Of a stretch of DNA of 5,197 nt, positions 1 to 5,197 are shown in pieces. Numbering within the stretch: the first letter of the stretch is position 1; the number at the start of each line of letters is the position of its first letter. The position numbers and the translations under genes were made by a program. The notes beneath the pieces were generated by a model. It did not search any database. It saw only the letters and a list, made by a program, of their open reading frames with translations, and was not told where the DNA came from. Source of the DNA: G039029935 sp039029935 (GTDB lineage: Bacteria > Chloroflexota > Anaerolineae > Caldilineales > Caldilineaceae); the NCBI GenBank assembly GCA_039029935.1, contig JBCCFC010001001.1, forward strand, positions 1 to 5,197, written 5' to 3'.

Positions 1-103
1 CACAGATTGGTTATCTGTGACGCAGGTAGCCAACCTGCGATACTTGCCTTGTCCAGTAACACAGATTGATTATCTGTGACGCAGGTAGCCAACCTGCGAT
101 ACT
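1..103. repeat. Two direct copies of a 44-bp REP-like palindromic repeat
   Basis: Copies at 1-44 and 60-103 differ at a single base (G10 versus A69) and are separated by 15 bp. Each copy contains two adjacent hairpins. The first is CACAGAT/ATCTGTG (1-7 with 13-19; loop 8-12). The second is CGCAGGT/ACCTGCG (21-27 with 33-39; loop 28-32). Read on the minus strand the unit begins GTATCGCAGGTTGGC, which closely matches the palindrome at 5130-5154 on the plus strand, so it belongs to a dispersed family. This is typical of intergenic REP-type elements. The first copy touches the window edge, so more copies may lie upstream. Confidence 0.85.
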
Positions 104-285
104 GCCCACTTGTATAAGGCGTTTATTGCCATTTCAACTTAATAAATTGATTATATCAAATTCTAAATCACATCTCAATCCCCTGCCCAACCTTCCTGAT
201 CTTCCTGCTAATTTTCTGAGCTTGACGTTTATCGAAGAGACTGTTTTTGCTACAGCTTATCTGTTCGATATGGATAGTTAAAAAC
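104..285. other. Intergenic stretch without a supported gene
   Basis: This part of the 546-bp region ahead of gene 1 lacks a credible coding sequence. The only open frame of note (TTG at 66 to 281, 71 codons) begins inside the palindromic repeat, has no Shine-Dalgarno sequence, and its product has no recognisable domain. I see no tRNA-like or rRNA-like sequence and no convincing promoter. A TTGACG at 222-227 has no fitting -10 box. Confidence 0.5.
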
Positions 286-333
286 AAAGTTTACATCTAT
301 CTAAATCGTAAGGTTTAGATAGATGTAAACTTT
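286..333. repeat. Perfect 20-bp inverted repeat (long AT-rich hairpin)
   Basis: The left arm 286-305 is the exact reverse complement of the right arm 314-333, with the 8-nt loop TCGTAAGG at 306-313. The arms are AT-rich, run from AAAG to CTTT, and a further T follows at 334. It could be a bidirectional terminator for an unseen upstream gene, since its arms carry A and T runs. The stem is unusually long and GC-poor for an intrinsic terminator, so an operator or a small inverted-repeat insertion is also possible. It lies about 210 bp before the gene 1 start codon, outside the likely core promoter. Confidence 0.8.
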
Positions 334-371
334 TACAAATTGCGCATTATTTACAAAAAACTCAAGAAAAA

Positions 372-416
372 TTTGTAGGTTTTTTGTAGGTTCTGACCGT
401 TTTTTTCTGGTATGGT
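372..416 (+). promoter_or_regulatory. Candidate promoter with 11-bp-phased direct repeat
   Basis: TTTGTAGGTT occurs at 372-381 and again at 383-392, a spacing of 11 bp or about one helical turn, as expected for a regulator binding one DNA face. Downstream, TGGTATGGT at 408-416 reads as an extended -10 element (TGn plus TATGGT), which would place the transcription start near 422-424. No good -35 box lies at the usual 17-bp distance; TTGTAG at 384-389 is 21 bp away. That would fit an activator-dependent promoter with the direct repeat near the -35 position. The call rests on pattern only. Confidence 0.3.
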
Positions 417-421
417 TGTTT

Positions 422-440
422 CTGACAAAGAAATTGTCAG
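422..440. promoter_or_regulatory. Small inverted repeat at the presumed transcription start
   Basis: CTGACAA (422-428) and TTGTCAG (434-440) are perfect reverse complements around a 5-nt centre. The element lies immediately after the candidate -10 box at 411-416, where a repressor operator or a 5'-end mRNA hairpin would act. The symmetry is certain, but the function is a guess. Confidence 0.35.
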
Positions 441-453
441 GAGAAATTAAGTT

Positions 454-509
454 TTGGGTTTGAAAAATTCGTAAGAAAATCTAAGTCAAAAGGATGAGGA
501 TAAACCCAA
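454..509 (+). promoter_or_regulatory. Possible long-range stem in the gene 1 leader
   Basis: TTGGGTTT at 454-461 is the exact reverse complement of AAACCCAA at 502-509, enclosing a 40-nt loop in the presumed 5' untranslated region. The stem ends 28 nt before the Shine-Dalgarno sequence of gene 1, so it would not mask it directly. I do not recognise a known riboswitch. An 8-bp match in AT-rich DNA can arise by chance. Confidence 0.2.
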
Positions 510-537
510 CAAGTTGAATTTGAGTTAGGTGAAAACT

Positions 538-542
538 GGAGA
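538..542 (+). promoter_or_regulatory. Ribosome binding site of gene 1
   Basis: GGAGA lies 4 nt before ATG 547 (GGAG is 5 nt away). The longer frame with GTG at 529 lacks a comparable site, so this Shine-Dalgarno sequence supports ATG 547 as the start. ATG 550 directly follows and is an alternative. Confidence 0.65.
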
Positions 543-546
543 ACAA

Positions 547-2847
547 ATGATGCACATACCACAAAAAAAACGTTTACTTGAATTATTGCGCTATGTTCGA
601 CAAGCAACGCAACACACAATACAACAAATACCTGTCACAACATCCATCTGTCTTGCACTGATGATACTGGTGTTGTTACCATCACAAGTGTATGCACATG
701 GCAGCATGGAACGCCCATTGAGCCGTGTCTATAATTGTGCCTTGGACTTTGGCAGCGATCAGGGTTCGGCGGCCTGTCTTGCGGCAATCGACGAGTCCGG
801 CATGCAGCAAATCAATACCTGGACCGAGATCAACCAGCGTCCTGATGGCGACCACCGAGCGCATGTGCCAGATGGCGAGTTGTGTGCGGGTGGCAGAGAT
901 GATTATTCCGGCCAGAACTTGGCGCGTACAGATTGGGAAGCACAACCGTTGATTCCTGATGAAAATGGCTATTACGAGTTTTTGTATCTTGCCACTGCGC
1001 CACATAGCACCAAGTATTTTGAATTTTATGTCACCAAGGATGACTATGACCCAACAGAGCCACTAAAATGGTCAGATTTGGAAGATGACCCATTTTGTAC
1101 AATTACCAGTGTGGAGTTAGAGGCAAGCCGCTACCGCATGACCTGTCCTGTTCCAGAAAACAAGTCCGGCAAGCACATTATCTACAATATCTGGCAGCGC
1201 AATGATAGCCCGGAAGCCTTCTATGCCTGTATCGACGTTGACTTTGACGCCACAGGACCAACGCCAACGCCTGTGATTACACCTACGCCGATTGCACCGA
1301 CACCAACGACTGTACCGGATGATGGTAGCGCGTCCTGCCCAATCGACTATAGTGTTGCTGCTGAATGGGCTGGAGGATTCAATGGCAGTGTGACCCTAAA
1401 CAACAATAGTGGTGTTGACCTCAACGGTTGGCAAATTGAGTGGACCTTTACAGGCGATCAGCAAATTCACTCTGTATGGGGTCAAAGCTATACCCAAACG
1501 GGTAAGGATGTCGTCATTACAGGAAATAACACGCTTGGCAGTGGGCAGTCTGTCAACTTTGGCTTTGGCGCCGATTTTAGCGGATTTAATGAGACACCAG
1601 TCAATATCCGCATCACACATCCAGCCTGTTTGAGCGGCGACTCTACGCCAGTACCAACATCAACAACAGCACCGACATCAACGCCATCACCCACGTCAAC
1701 GCTGTCGCCAACATCAACACCATTACCAACGTCAACTGCGACCAATGTACCTGATGCAACCGCAACCCCATCACCGACAACTGCACCAACAGAGACAGCT
1801 ATCCCCACAGAAGCACCCACAGAAGCACCCACAGAAACACCCACAGAAACACCCACAGAAACACCCACAGAAACACCCACAGAGACACCAGAGCCAGTGG
1901 AGACACCTGACTTTGACGGTGATATGCTCTATGTCAGTTCAACCAGTGGTGGTGACCTCAATGGTGGACGCTTTAAGGATGAAGATGTGCTTGTCTATGA
2001 CCCTGTGAATGATGTGTGGGCCATGCTCTTTGATGGCTCGGATGTCGGTGTGGCAGGCACAGACGTAGACGCCTTCGCCATTGTAGATAACAGCACAATT
2101 CTGATCAGCTTCCAAGCCGCATTTAATCTATCGGATGCCGGGCTTGGCACGGTCGATGATTCGGATATTCTGGCCTTTACAGGCACATGGGGACCGGATA
2201 CATCGGGCACATGGTCCATGTATTTTGATGGCTCGGACGTAGACCTCAGCACGGGCGCAGAGGATGTCGATGCTGTAGCCCTGCTGGACAATGGTGATTT
2301 GCTCATCAGCACGTTGGGCAACCCAGCCGTGACAGGGTTGAGCGGTTTACAAGATGAGGATATCCTCCGGTTCACGCCAAGCAGTTTGGGCGACACAACC
2401 GCAGGTACATGGTCCTACTACTTTGATGGCTCGGATGTAGGTCTGAACAACGCAGGCGATGAGGACATTTGGGGCATGTCGGCTGAATCCATTGACAGCG
2501 ACCTTTACCTAACCACGCGTGGTGATTTTGAGGCCACTGGTAACAACGGCACGATCACGGGCGAACGCACGGACATCTTCCTCTGTGTCCCTGGCACATT
2601 CAGCACAGACACCGCCTGTGACCTCAGTTCCTTCTGGGATGGCGCATCTGCCAACTTTGGCGCAGAACGCCTCGACGCCATGACCATCGGGGCAAACATC
2701 CTGCCACAAACGGTGAGAGCCGCCATGATTGAAGGACGAGGAATGGAGGGGCTTGATGTTGAGCCGATGACCGAGGCCGATATGGTTGAGGATCGCGTTG
2801 ACAATGAAGCCGAGACAGCGATTTTTATGCCGATTATTAACCGCTAA
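547..2847 (+). CDS. Secreted AA10 LPMO with CBM2 and C-terminal four-fold FDGSDV repeat domain (copy 1)
   Basis: Predicted copper-dependent lytic polysaccharide monooxygenase that oxidatively cleaves crystalline polysaccharide outside the cell. The start at ATG 547 gives 766 aa. Residues 1-50 are a Sec signal peptide with an unusually long n-region, a hydrophobic core (about 33-44) and cleavage after VYA. Cleavage exposes His51, the first histidine of the copper brace, in HGSMERPLSR. The AA10 domain spans 51-234. The second brace histidine is His153 (TAPHSTKYF) and the axial Phe is probably Phe225 (EAFYAC); VPDGELC, PLKWSDLE and DPFC match family patterns. Six cysteines (64, 77, 113, 184, 200, 228) could form three disulfides. 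A Pro/Thr linker (235-262) leads to CBM2 (264-361) bounded by a Cys pair, with surface Trp274 and Trp311 and no equivalent of the usual third Trp. A Thr/Pro/Glu linker (362-455) precedes the repeat domain (457-716) and a tail ending IFMPIINR. Substrate (chitin or cellulose) is unresolved. Gene 2 downstream is a paralogue and probably co-transcribed. Confidence 0.92.
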   Translation: MMHIPQKKRLLELLRYVRQATQHTIQQIPVTTSICLALMILVLLPSQVYAHGSMERPLSRVYNCALDFGSDQGSAACLAAIDESGMQQINTWTEINQRPDGDHRAHVPDGELCAGGRDDYSGQNLARTDWEAQPLIPDENGYYEFLYLATAPHSTKYFEFYVTKDDYDPTEPLKWSDLEDDPFCTITSVELEASRYRMTCPVPENKSGKHIIYNIWQRNDSPEAFYACIDVDFDATGPTPTPVITPTPIAPTPTTVPDDGSASCPIDYSVAAEWAGGFNGSVTLNNNSGVDLNGWQIEWTFTGDQQIHSVWGQSYTQTGKDVVITGNNTLGSGQSVNFGFGADFSGFNETPVNIRITHPACLSGDSTPVPTSTTAPTSTPSPTSTLSPTSTPLPTSTATNVPDATATPSPTTAPTETAIPTEAPTEAPTETPTETPTETPTETPTETPEPVETPDFDGDMLYVSSTSGGDLNGGRFKDEDVLVYDPVNDVWAMLFDGSDVGVAGTDVDAFAIVDNSTILISFQAAFNLSDAGLGTVDDSDILAFTGTWGPDTSGTWSMYFDGSDVDLSTGAEDVDAVALLDNGDLLISTLGNPAVTGLSGLQDEDILRFTPSSLGDTTAGTWSYYFDGSDVGLNNAGDEDIWGMSAESIDSDLYLTTRGDFEATGNNGTITGERTDIFLCVPGTFSTDTACDLSSFWDGASANFGAERLDAMTIGANILPQTVRAAMIEGRGMEGLDVEPMTEADMVEDRVDNEAETAIFMPIINR
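1804..1887 (+). repeat. Seven-unit 12-bp minisatellite encoding (PTE[A/T])7 in the linker of gene 1
   Basis: Seven uninterrupted 12-bp units, CCCACAGAARCA with small variants, each encode Pro-Thr-Glu-Ala or Pro-Thr-Glu-Thr. The unit length is a multiple of three, so gain or loss of units by slippage keeps the frame and changes only linker length. In gene 2 the matching place has essentially one unit (around 4132-4143), which shows that the array has expanded or contracted since duplication. Confidence 0.9.
1918..2694 (+). repeat. Four-fold internal repeat of the C-terminal domain, gene 1
   Basis: Four units of about 58, 67, 68 and 66 residues begin near 1918, 2092, 2293 and 2497. Each follows the pattern of a short beta-like strand (LYVSS, ILISF, LLIST, LYLTT), then an acidic D-E/S-D-[IV]-L/F-x-[FY] stretch, then W-x-x-[YL]-F-D-G-S-D-V-[GD]. 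Units 1-3 share a nearly identical 17-bp sequence encoding FDGSDV at 2029, 2224 and 2422. Unit 4 is degenerate (FWDGASANFG) and carries two cysteines (residues 680 and 691). The layout suggests a beta-propeller-like or other repeat fold, and the Asp-rich loops could bind calcium. Function unknown. Confidence 0.75.
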
Positions 2848-2936
2848 GGTATGGTTTTTTGAGCAGTGAGCACGCCTTGTTTCGGGCTGAGATGAGGCGT
2901 CTCTACTTATTGAAGAAAAAAACAGAGAGGAATATT
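2848..2936 (+). other. 89-bp spacer between the two genes
   Basis: The spacer contains no convincing intrinsic terminator. The only hairpin seen pairs ACGCCT (2872-2877) with AGGCGT (2895-2900) over a 17-nt loop and has no T-run after it. I see no clear promoter. Together with the shared orientation, this suggests that both genes are read from one transcript. Confidence 0.5.
2925..2930 (+). promoter_or_regulatory. Ribosome binding site of gene 2
   Basis: GAGAGG is placed 6 nt before ATG 2937. This strong Shine-Dalgarno sequence fixes the start of gene 2. The frame stays open upstream to TTG 2859, but that codon has no such site, and the extra 26 residues would lengthen the region before the signal peptide. 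Confidence 0.8.
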
Positions 2937-5114
2937 ATGCAGAAACAAAATTACCATAACCATACCTATGCTTATACTTATAACAAAGTACACTTGATAC
3001 CCCTCAGCGCCGTTACCGCATTGCTCATGTTGGCGGTGTTCTTCCCTACACCAGCCTATGCACATGGCAGTATGGAACGTCCACTCAGTCGTGTCTATAA
3101 TTGTTTCGTAGACAGCGGTGATGGCATGGAATCGGACGCCTGTATTGCAGCGGCTGAAGCATCGGGTGTCAATCGGTTTAACAACTGGGCTGGCATCAAT
3201 CTGTTGCCTGATGGCGACCACCAAGCCTTTGTACCGGATGGTGAGTTGTGTAGTGCTGGCGAAGAGGGATATGAGGGCTTAGACTTGGTGCGTGACGACT
3301 GGGAAGCCCAACCGCTGATTCCCGATGAAAACGGCTATTACGAGTTTATGTATATCGCTGCTGTGCCACATGACACCAGATATTTCCAATTCTATATCAC
3401 AAAGGATGAGTATGATTCATCACAGCCATTGAAATGGTCAGATTTGGAAGATGAGCCATTTTGTACGGTCACAGAGGTGGAGCTTGAGGCCAGCCGTTAT
3501 CGCATGACCTGTCCGATTCCGGAAAACAAGACGGGCAAGCATGTGATTTACAACATCTGGCAGCGTTTTGGCGCAGAAGCGTTCTACGCCTGTATTGACG
3601 TAGACATGGATGCCACAGGCCCAACGCCAACGCCTGTCGTGACCCCCACGCCCATTCCACCCACGCCCACACCTGTCCCCGATGATGGCAGCACCTATTG
3701 TCCGACAACCTATGAGATCACGGGGGATGGACTCTCTGGGTTTGGTGCGAATGTGCATATTACCAATAACACGGGTGCTGATCTCCATGATTGGCAGGCG
3801 GAATGGACATTTACAGGCAGTCAGCAGATTACTAGCATGTGGAATGCAACCTATGTCCAGACGGGTAAAGATGTTGTCATGACAGGGGATAGATTGATTA
3901 ATGCTGGTGACACTCGCACGATAGGTATGCGTGGGTCATTTACCGGATTCCACAATCCGCCAGCCAACCTGCGCATCACCCATCCAGCCTGTTTGAGTGA
4001 TGGTTCCACACCAGGACCAACATCAACCCCAGTACCAACGTCAACGCCATCACCCACACCATCACCCACATCTACAACTGCACCGACAGAAACGCCTTCG
4101 CCCACACTAGCACCAACAGAGACAGCTATCCCCACAGAAACACCAACCAGCACACCAGAGCCAGTCGAGACACCAGACTTTGGCGGTGATATGCTCTATG
4201 TCAGTTCAACGAGTGGTGGTGTTCTGGATGATGGACGCTTTAAGGACGAGGATGTCCTTGTCTATGATCCCGCAAACGACACCTGGGCCATGCTCTTTGA
4301 TGGCTCGGATGTGGGCGTGGCAGGCACAGATGTAGACGCCTTTGCCATTGTTGATAACAGTACGATTTTGCTCAGCTTCCAATCCGCATTTAATATGTCC
4401 GACGCTGGGCTTGGCACAGTCGATGACTCGGATATTCTGGCCTTCACAGGCACATGGGGTCCAGATACATCGGGCACATGGTCCATGTATTTTGATGGCT
4501 CCGATGTAGACCTTAGTACAGGCGCAGAGGATGTTGATGCAGTGGCACTGCTGGACAATGGCGATTTGCTCATCAGTACGTTGGGCAACCCATCGGTGGC
4601 AGGATTGAGCGGTTTGCAGGATGAGGATATCCTCCGGTTCACGCCCACCAGTCTGGGCGACACAACCGCAGGCACTTGGTCATACTACTTTGATGGCTCG
4701 GATGTAGGTCTGAACAATGCAGGCGACGAGGACATCTGGGGTATGTCGGCGGAGTCCATTGACAGCGATCTCTACTTGACCACGCGTGGCAGTTTCGAAG
4801 CGACTAGTGACAATGGCACGATAACGGGTGAACGCACGGACATCTTCCTCTGCGTACCGGGCACATTCAGTGATAACACCGCCTGTAACCTCAGTTCTTT
4901 CTGGGATGGCGCCTCTGCCGACTTTGGCACGGAACGCCTCGACGCCATCACAATCGGCGACAACATCCTCTCGCAAACAGTCATGGCCGCTATGATTGAT
5001 GGCCGGGGATTGATGGGACTTGATGCGGAGCCAATGACCGAGGCTGATATGGTTGAAGACCGCATTGATAATGAGGCGGAGGTGGCGATCTTTATGCCGA
5101 TTATCAACCGCTAA
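2937..5114 (+). CDS. Secreted AA10 LPMO with CBM2 and C-terminal four-fold FDGSDV repeat domain (copy 2)
   Basis: Paralogue of the upstream gene with the same architecture; ATG 2937 gives 725 aa. The signal peptide (1-42) has a His/Tyr/Asn-rich n-region, a hydrophobic core and cleavage after AYA, exposing copper ligand His43. The first 14 mature residues equal those of copy 1. The AA10 domain is 43-225, with second brace His145 (VPHDTRYF) and probable axial Phe216 (EAFYAC); the six domain cysteines are kept. A Pro/Thr linker precedes CBM2 (255-352), which keeps its Cys pair and Trp302. The first canonical binding Trp (copy 1 Trp274) is Gly265 here and the third is also absent, so carbohydrate binding may be weakened or altered. 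The linker at 353-413 is shorter than in copy 1. The repeat domain (417-675) and tail ending IFMPIINR are about 90% identical to copy 1, against about 70% for the LPMO and about 49% for CBM2 (counted by eye). Likely role: an extracellular polysaccharide oxidase with different specificity from copy 1. The substrate cannot be read from the sequence. Confidence 0.92.
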   Translation: MQKQNYHNHTYAYTYNKVHLIPLSAVTALLMLAVFFPTPAYAHGSMERPLSRVYNCFVDSGDGMESDACIAAAEASGVNRFNNWAGINLLPDGDHQAFVPDGELCSAGEEGYEGLDLVRDDWEAQPLIPDENGYYEFMYIAAVPHDTRYFQFYITKDEYDSSQPLKWSDLEDEPFCTVTEVELEASRYRMTCPIPENKTGKHVIYNIWQRFGAEAFYACIDVDMDATGPTPTPVVTPTPIPPTPTPVPDDGSTYCPTTYEITGDGLSGFGANVHITNNTGADLHDWQAEWTFTGSQQITSMWNATYVQTGKDVVMTGDRLINAGDTRTIGMRGSFTGFHNPPANLRITHPACLSDGSTPGPTSTPVPTSTPSPTPSPTSTTAPTETPSPTLAPTETAIPTETPTSTPEPVETPDFGGDMLYVSSTSGGVLDDGRFKDEDVLVYDPANDTWAMLFDGSDVGVAGTDVDAFAIVDNSTILLSFQSAFNMSDAGLGTVDDSDILAFTGTWGPDTSGTWSMYFDGSDVDLSTGAEDVDAVALLDNGDLLISTLGNPSVAGLSGLQDEDILRFTPTSLGDTTAGTWSYYFDGSDVGLNNAGDEDIWGMSAESIDSDLYLTTRGSFEATSDNGTITGERTDIFLCVPGTFSDNTACNLSSFWDGASADFGTERLDAITIGDNILSQTVMAAMIDGRGLMGLDAEPMTEADMVEDRIDNEAEVAIFMPIINR
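4185..4961 (+). repeat. Four-fold internal repeat of the C-terminal domain, gene 2
   Basis: This is the same four-unit layout as in gene 1. The 17-bp FDGSDV-coding sequence recurs at 4296, 4491 and 4689, with spacings of 195 and 198 bp that exactly match gene 1 (2029, 2224, 2422). The fourth unit is again degenerate and has the same two cysteines. No insertions or deletions separate the two copies across the domain, in contrast to the linkers before it. Confidence 0.75.
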
Positions 5115-5129
5115 AATATCTCTGAAGTA

Positions 5130-5154
5130 GTATCACAGGTTGGCAGCCTGTGGC
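5130..5154. repeat. Single REP-like palindrome, inverted relative to the 5' pair
   Basis: GTATCACAGGTTGGC begins a 25-bp element whose arms CACAGG (5134-5139) and CCTGTG (5147-5152) pair perfectly around a 7-nt loop, with one more T-G wobble pair. It matches the reverse complement of the second hairpin of the repeats at 1-103 (shared GTATC, CAGGTTGGC and CCTG). It therefore belongs to the same family in opposite orientation, without the CACAGAT hairpin. It lies 15 bp after the stop codon of gene 2. Confidence 0.7.
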
Positions 5155-5191
5155 AAAAAAGGCGATGGGCAAGTAGCTCGTCGCCTTTTTT
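5155..5191. terminator. Rho-independent terminator after gene 2, probably bidirectional
   Basis: A 10-bp stem (5161-5170 with 5176-5185, two G-T wobbles, loop AAGTA) is followed by six T residues at 5186-5191. Six A residues at 5155-5160 mirror them, so it could also stop transcription entering from the other strand. It is the only strong terminator after gene 1 begins, which supports a two-gene transcription unit. Confidence 0.88.
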
Positions 5192-5197
5192 GTTGCC

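Noticed and set aside
1..103. CRISPR array interpretation of the 5' repeats
   Set aside because: There are only two copies with a 15-bp spacer, each unit contains two hairpins, no cas genes are present, and a related single palindrome occurs elsewhere in the window.
222..250. TTGACG at 222-227 as a -35 promoter box
   Set aside because: No acceptable -10 hexamer lies 16-18 bp downstream.
66..281. 71-codon open frame on the + strand ahead of gene 1
   Set aside because: It uses TTG inside the palindromic repeat, has no Shine-Dalgarno sequence, and has a low-information composition with no domain.
290..355. Cluster of TTTACA motifs (290, 332, 350, and inverted at 324) as a regulator site
   Set aside because: Two of these are arms of the 20-bp inverted repeat, and the rest are expected in AT-rich sequence.
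529..546. Longer start of gene 1 at GTG 529
   Set aside because: No ribosome binding site lies before it, while GGAGA sits correctly before ATG 547.
1488..1880. Minus-strand open frame encoding a VGVS-type repetitive protein (and a similar one at 3851-4153)
   Set aside because: It is an antisense shadow of the Pro/Thr/Glu linker repeats, with no ribosome binding site.
2859..2936. Longer start of gene 2 at TTG 2859
   Set aside because: GAGAGG 6 nt before ATG 2937 is a much better start, and the added residues would lengthen the segment ahead of the signal peptide.

Overview
The window carries two tandem paralogous genes on the + strand, each encoding a large secreted multidomain protein. Both are predicted lytic polysaccharide monooxygenases (LPMOs, CAZy family AA10). 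The order of parts is the same in each: Sec signal peptide, AA10 catalytic domain whose mature N-terminus is the copper-binding His, Pro/Thr linker, family 2 carbohydrate-binding module (CBM2), Thr/Pro/Glu-rich linker, a four-fold repeat domain of unknown function marked by FDGSDV motifs, and a short tail ending in IFMPIINR. The organism is a bacterium. The TPTP linkers and the terminal hydrophobic-Pro-hydrophobic-Arg tail resemble secreted proteins I associate with Chloroflexota (for example Herpetosiphon or Anaerolineae-type genomes). That is a recollection-based inference and cannot be proved from this window.

Layout: 1-103 holds two copies of a 44-bp palindromic (REP-like) repeat. 104-285 has no gene I can support. 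286-333 is a perfect 20-bp inverted repeat with an 8-nt loop. 334-546 is an AT-rich leader with a candidate extended -10 promoter, an 11-bp-phased direct repeat and a small inverted repeat. Gene 1 is 547-2847 (766 aa). An 89-bp spacer without a convincing terminator follows. Gene 2 is 2937-5114 (725 aa). A third palindromic repeat of the same family lies at 5130-5154 in the opposite orientation, and a strong intrinsic terminator at 5155-5191 closes the unit.

The two genes probably form one transcription unit whose products are exported and cut polysaccharide oxidatively (chitin or cellulose; the sequence does not settle which). The most striking feature is uneven divergence. By eye the copies are about 70% identical in the LPMO domain, about 49% in CBM2 and about 90% in the C-terminal repeat domain. 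The uncharacterised C-terminal domain is therefore the most conserved part, although its DNA has many silent differences. Gene 2's CBM2 has lost a canonical surface tryptophan that gene 1 keeps. The pair may share a common C-terminal partner or anchor while diverging in substrate recognition.
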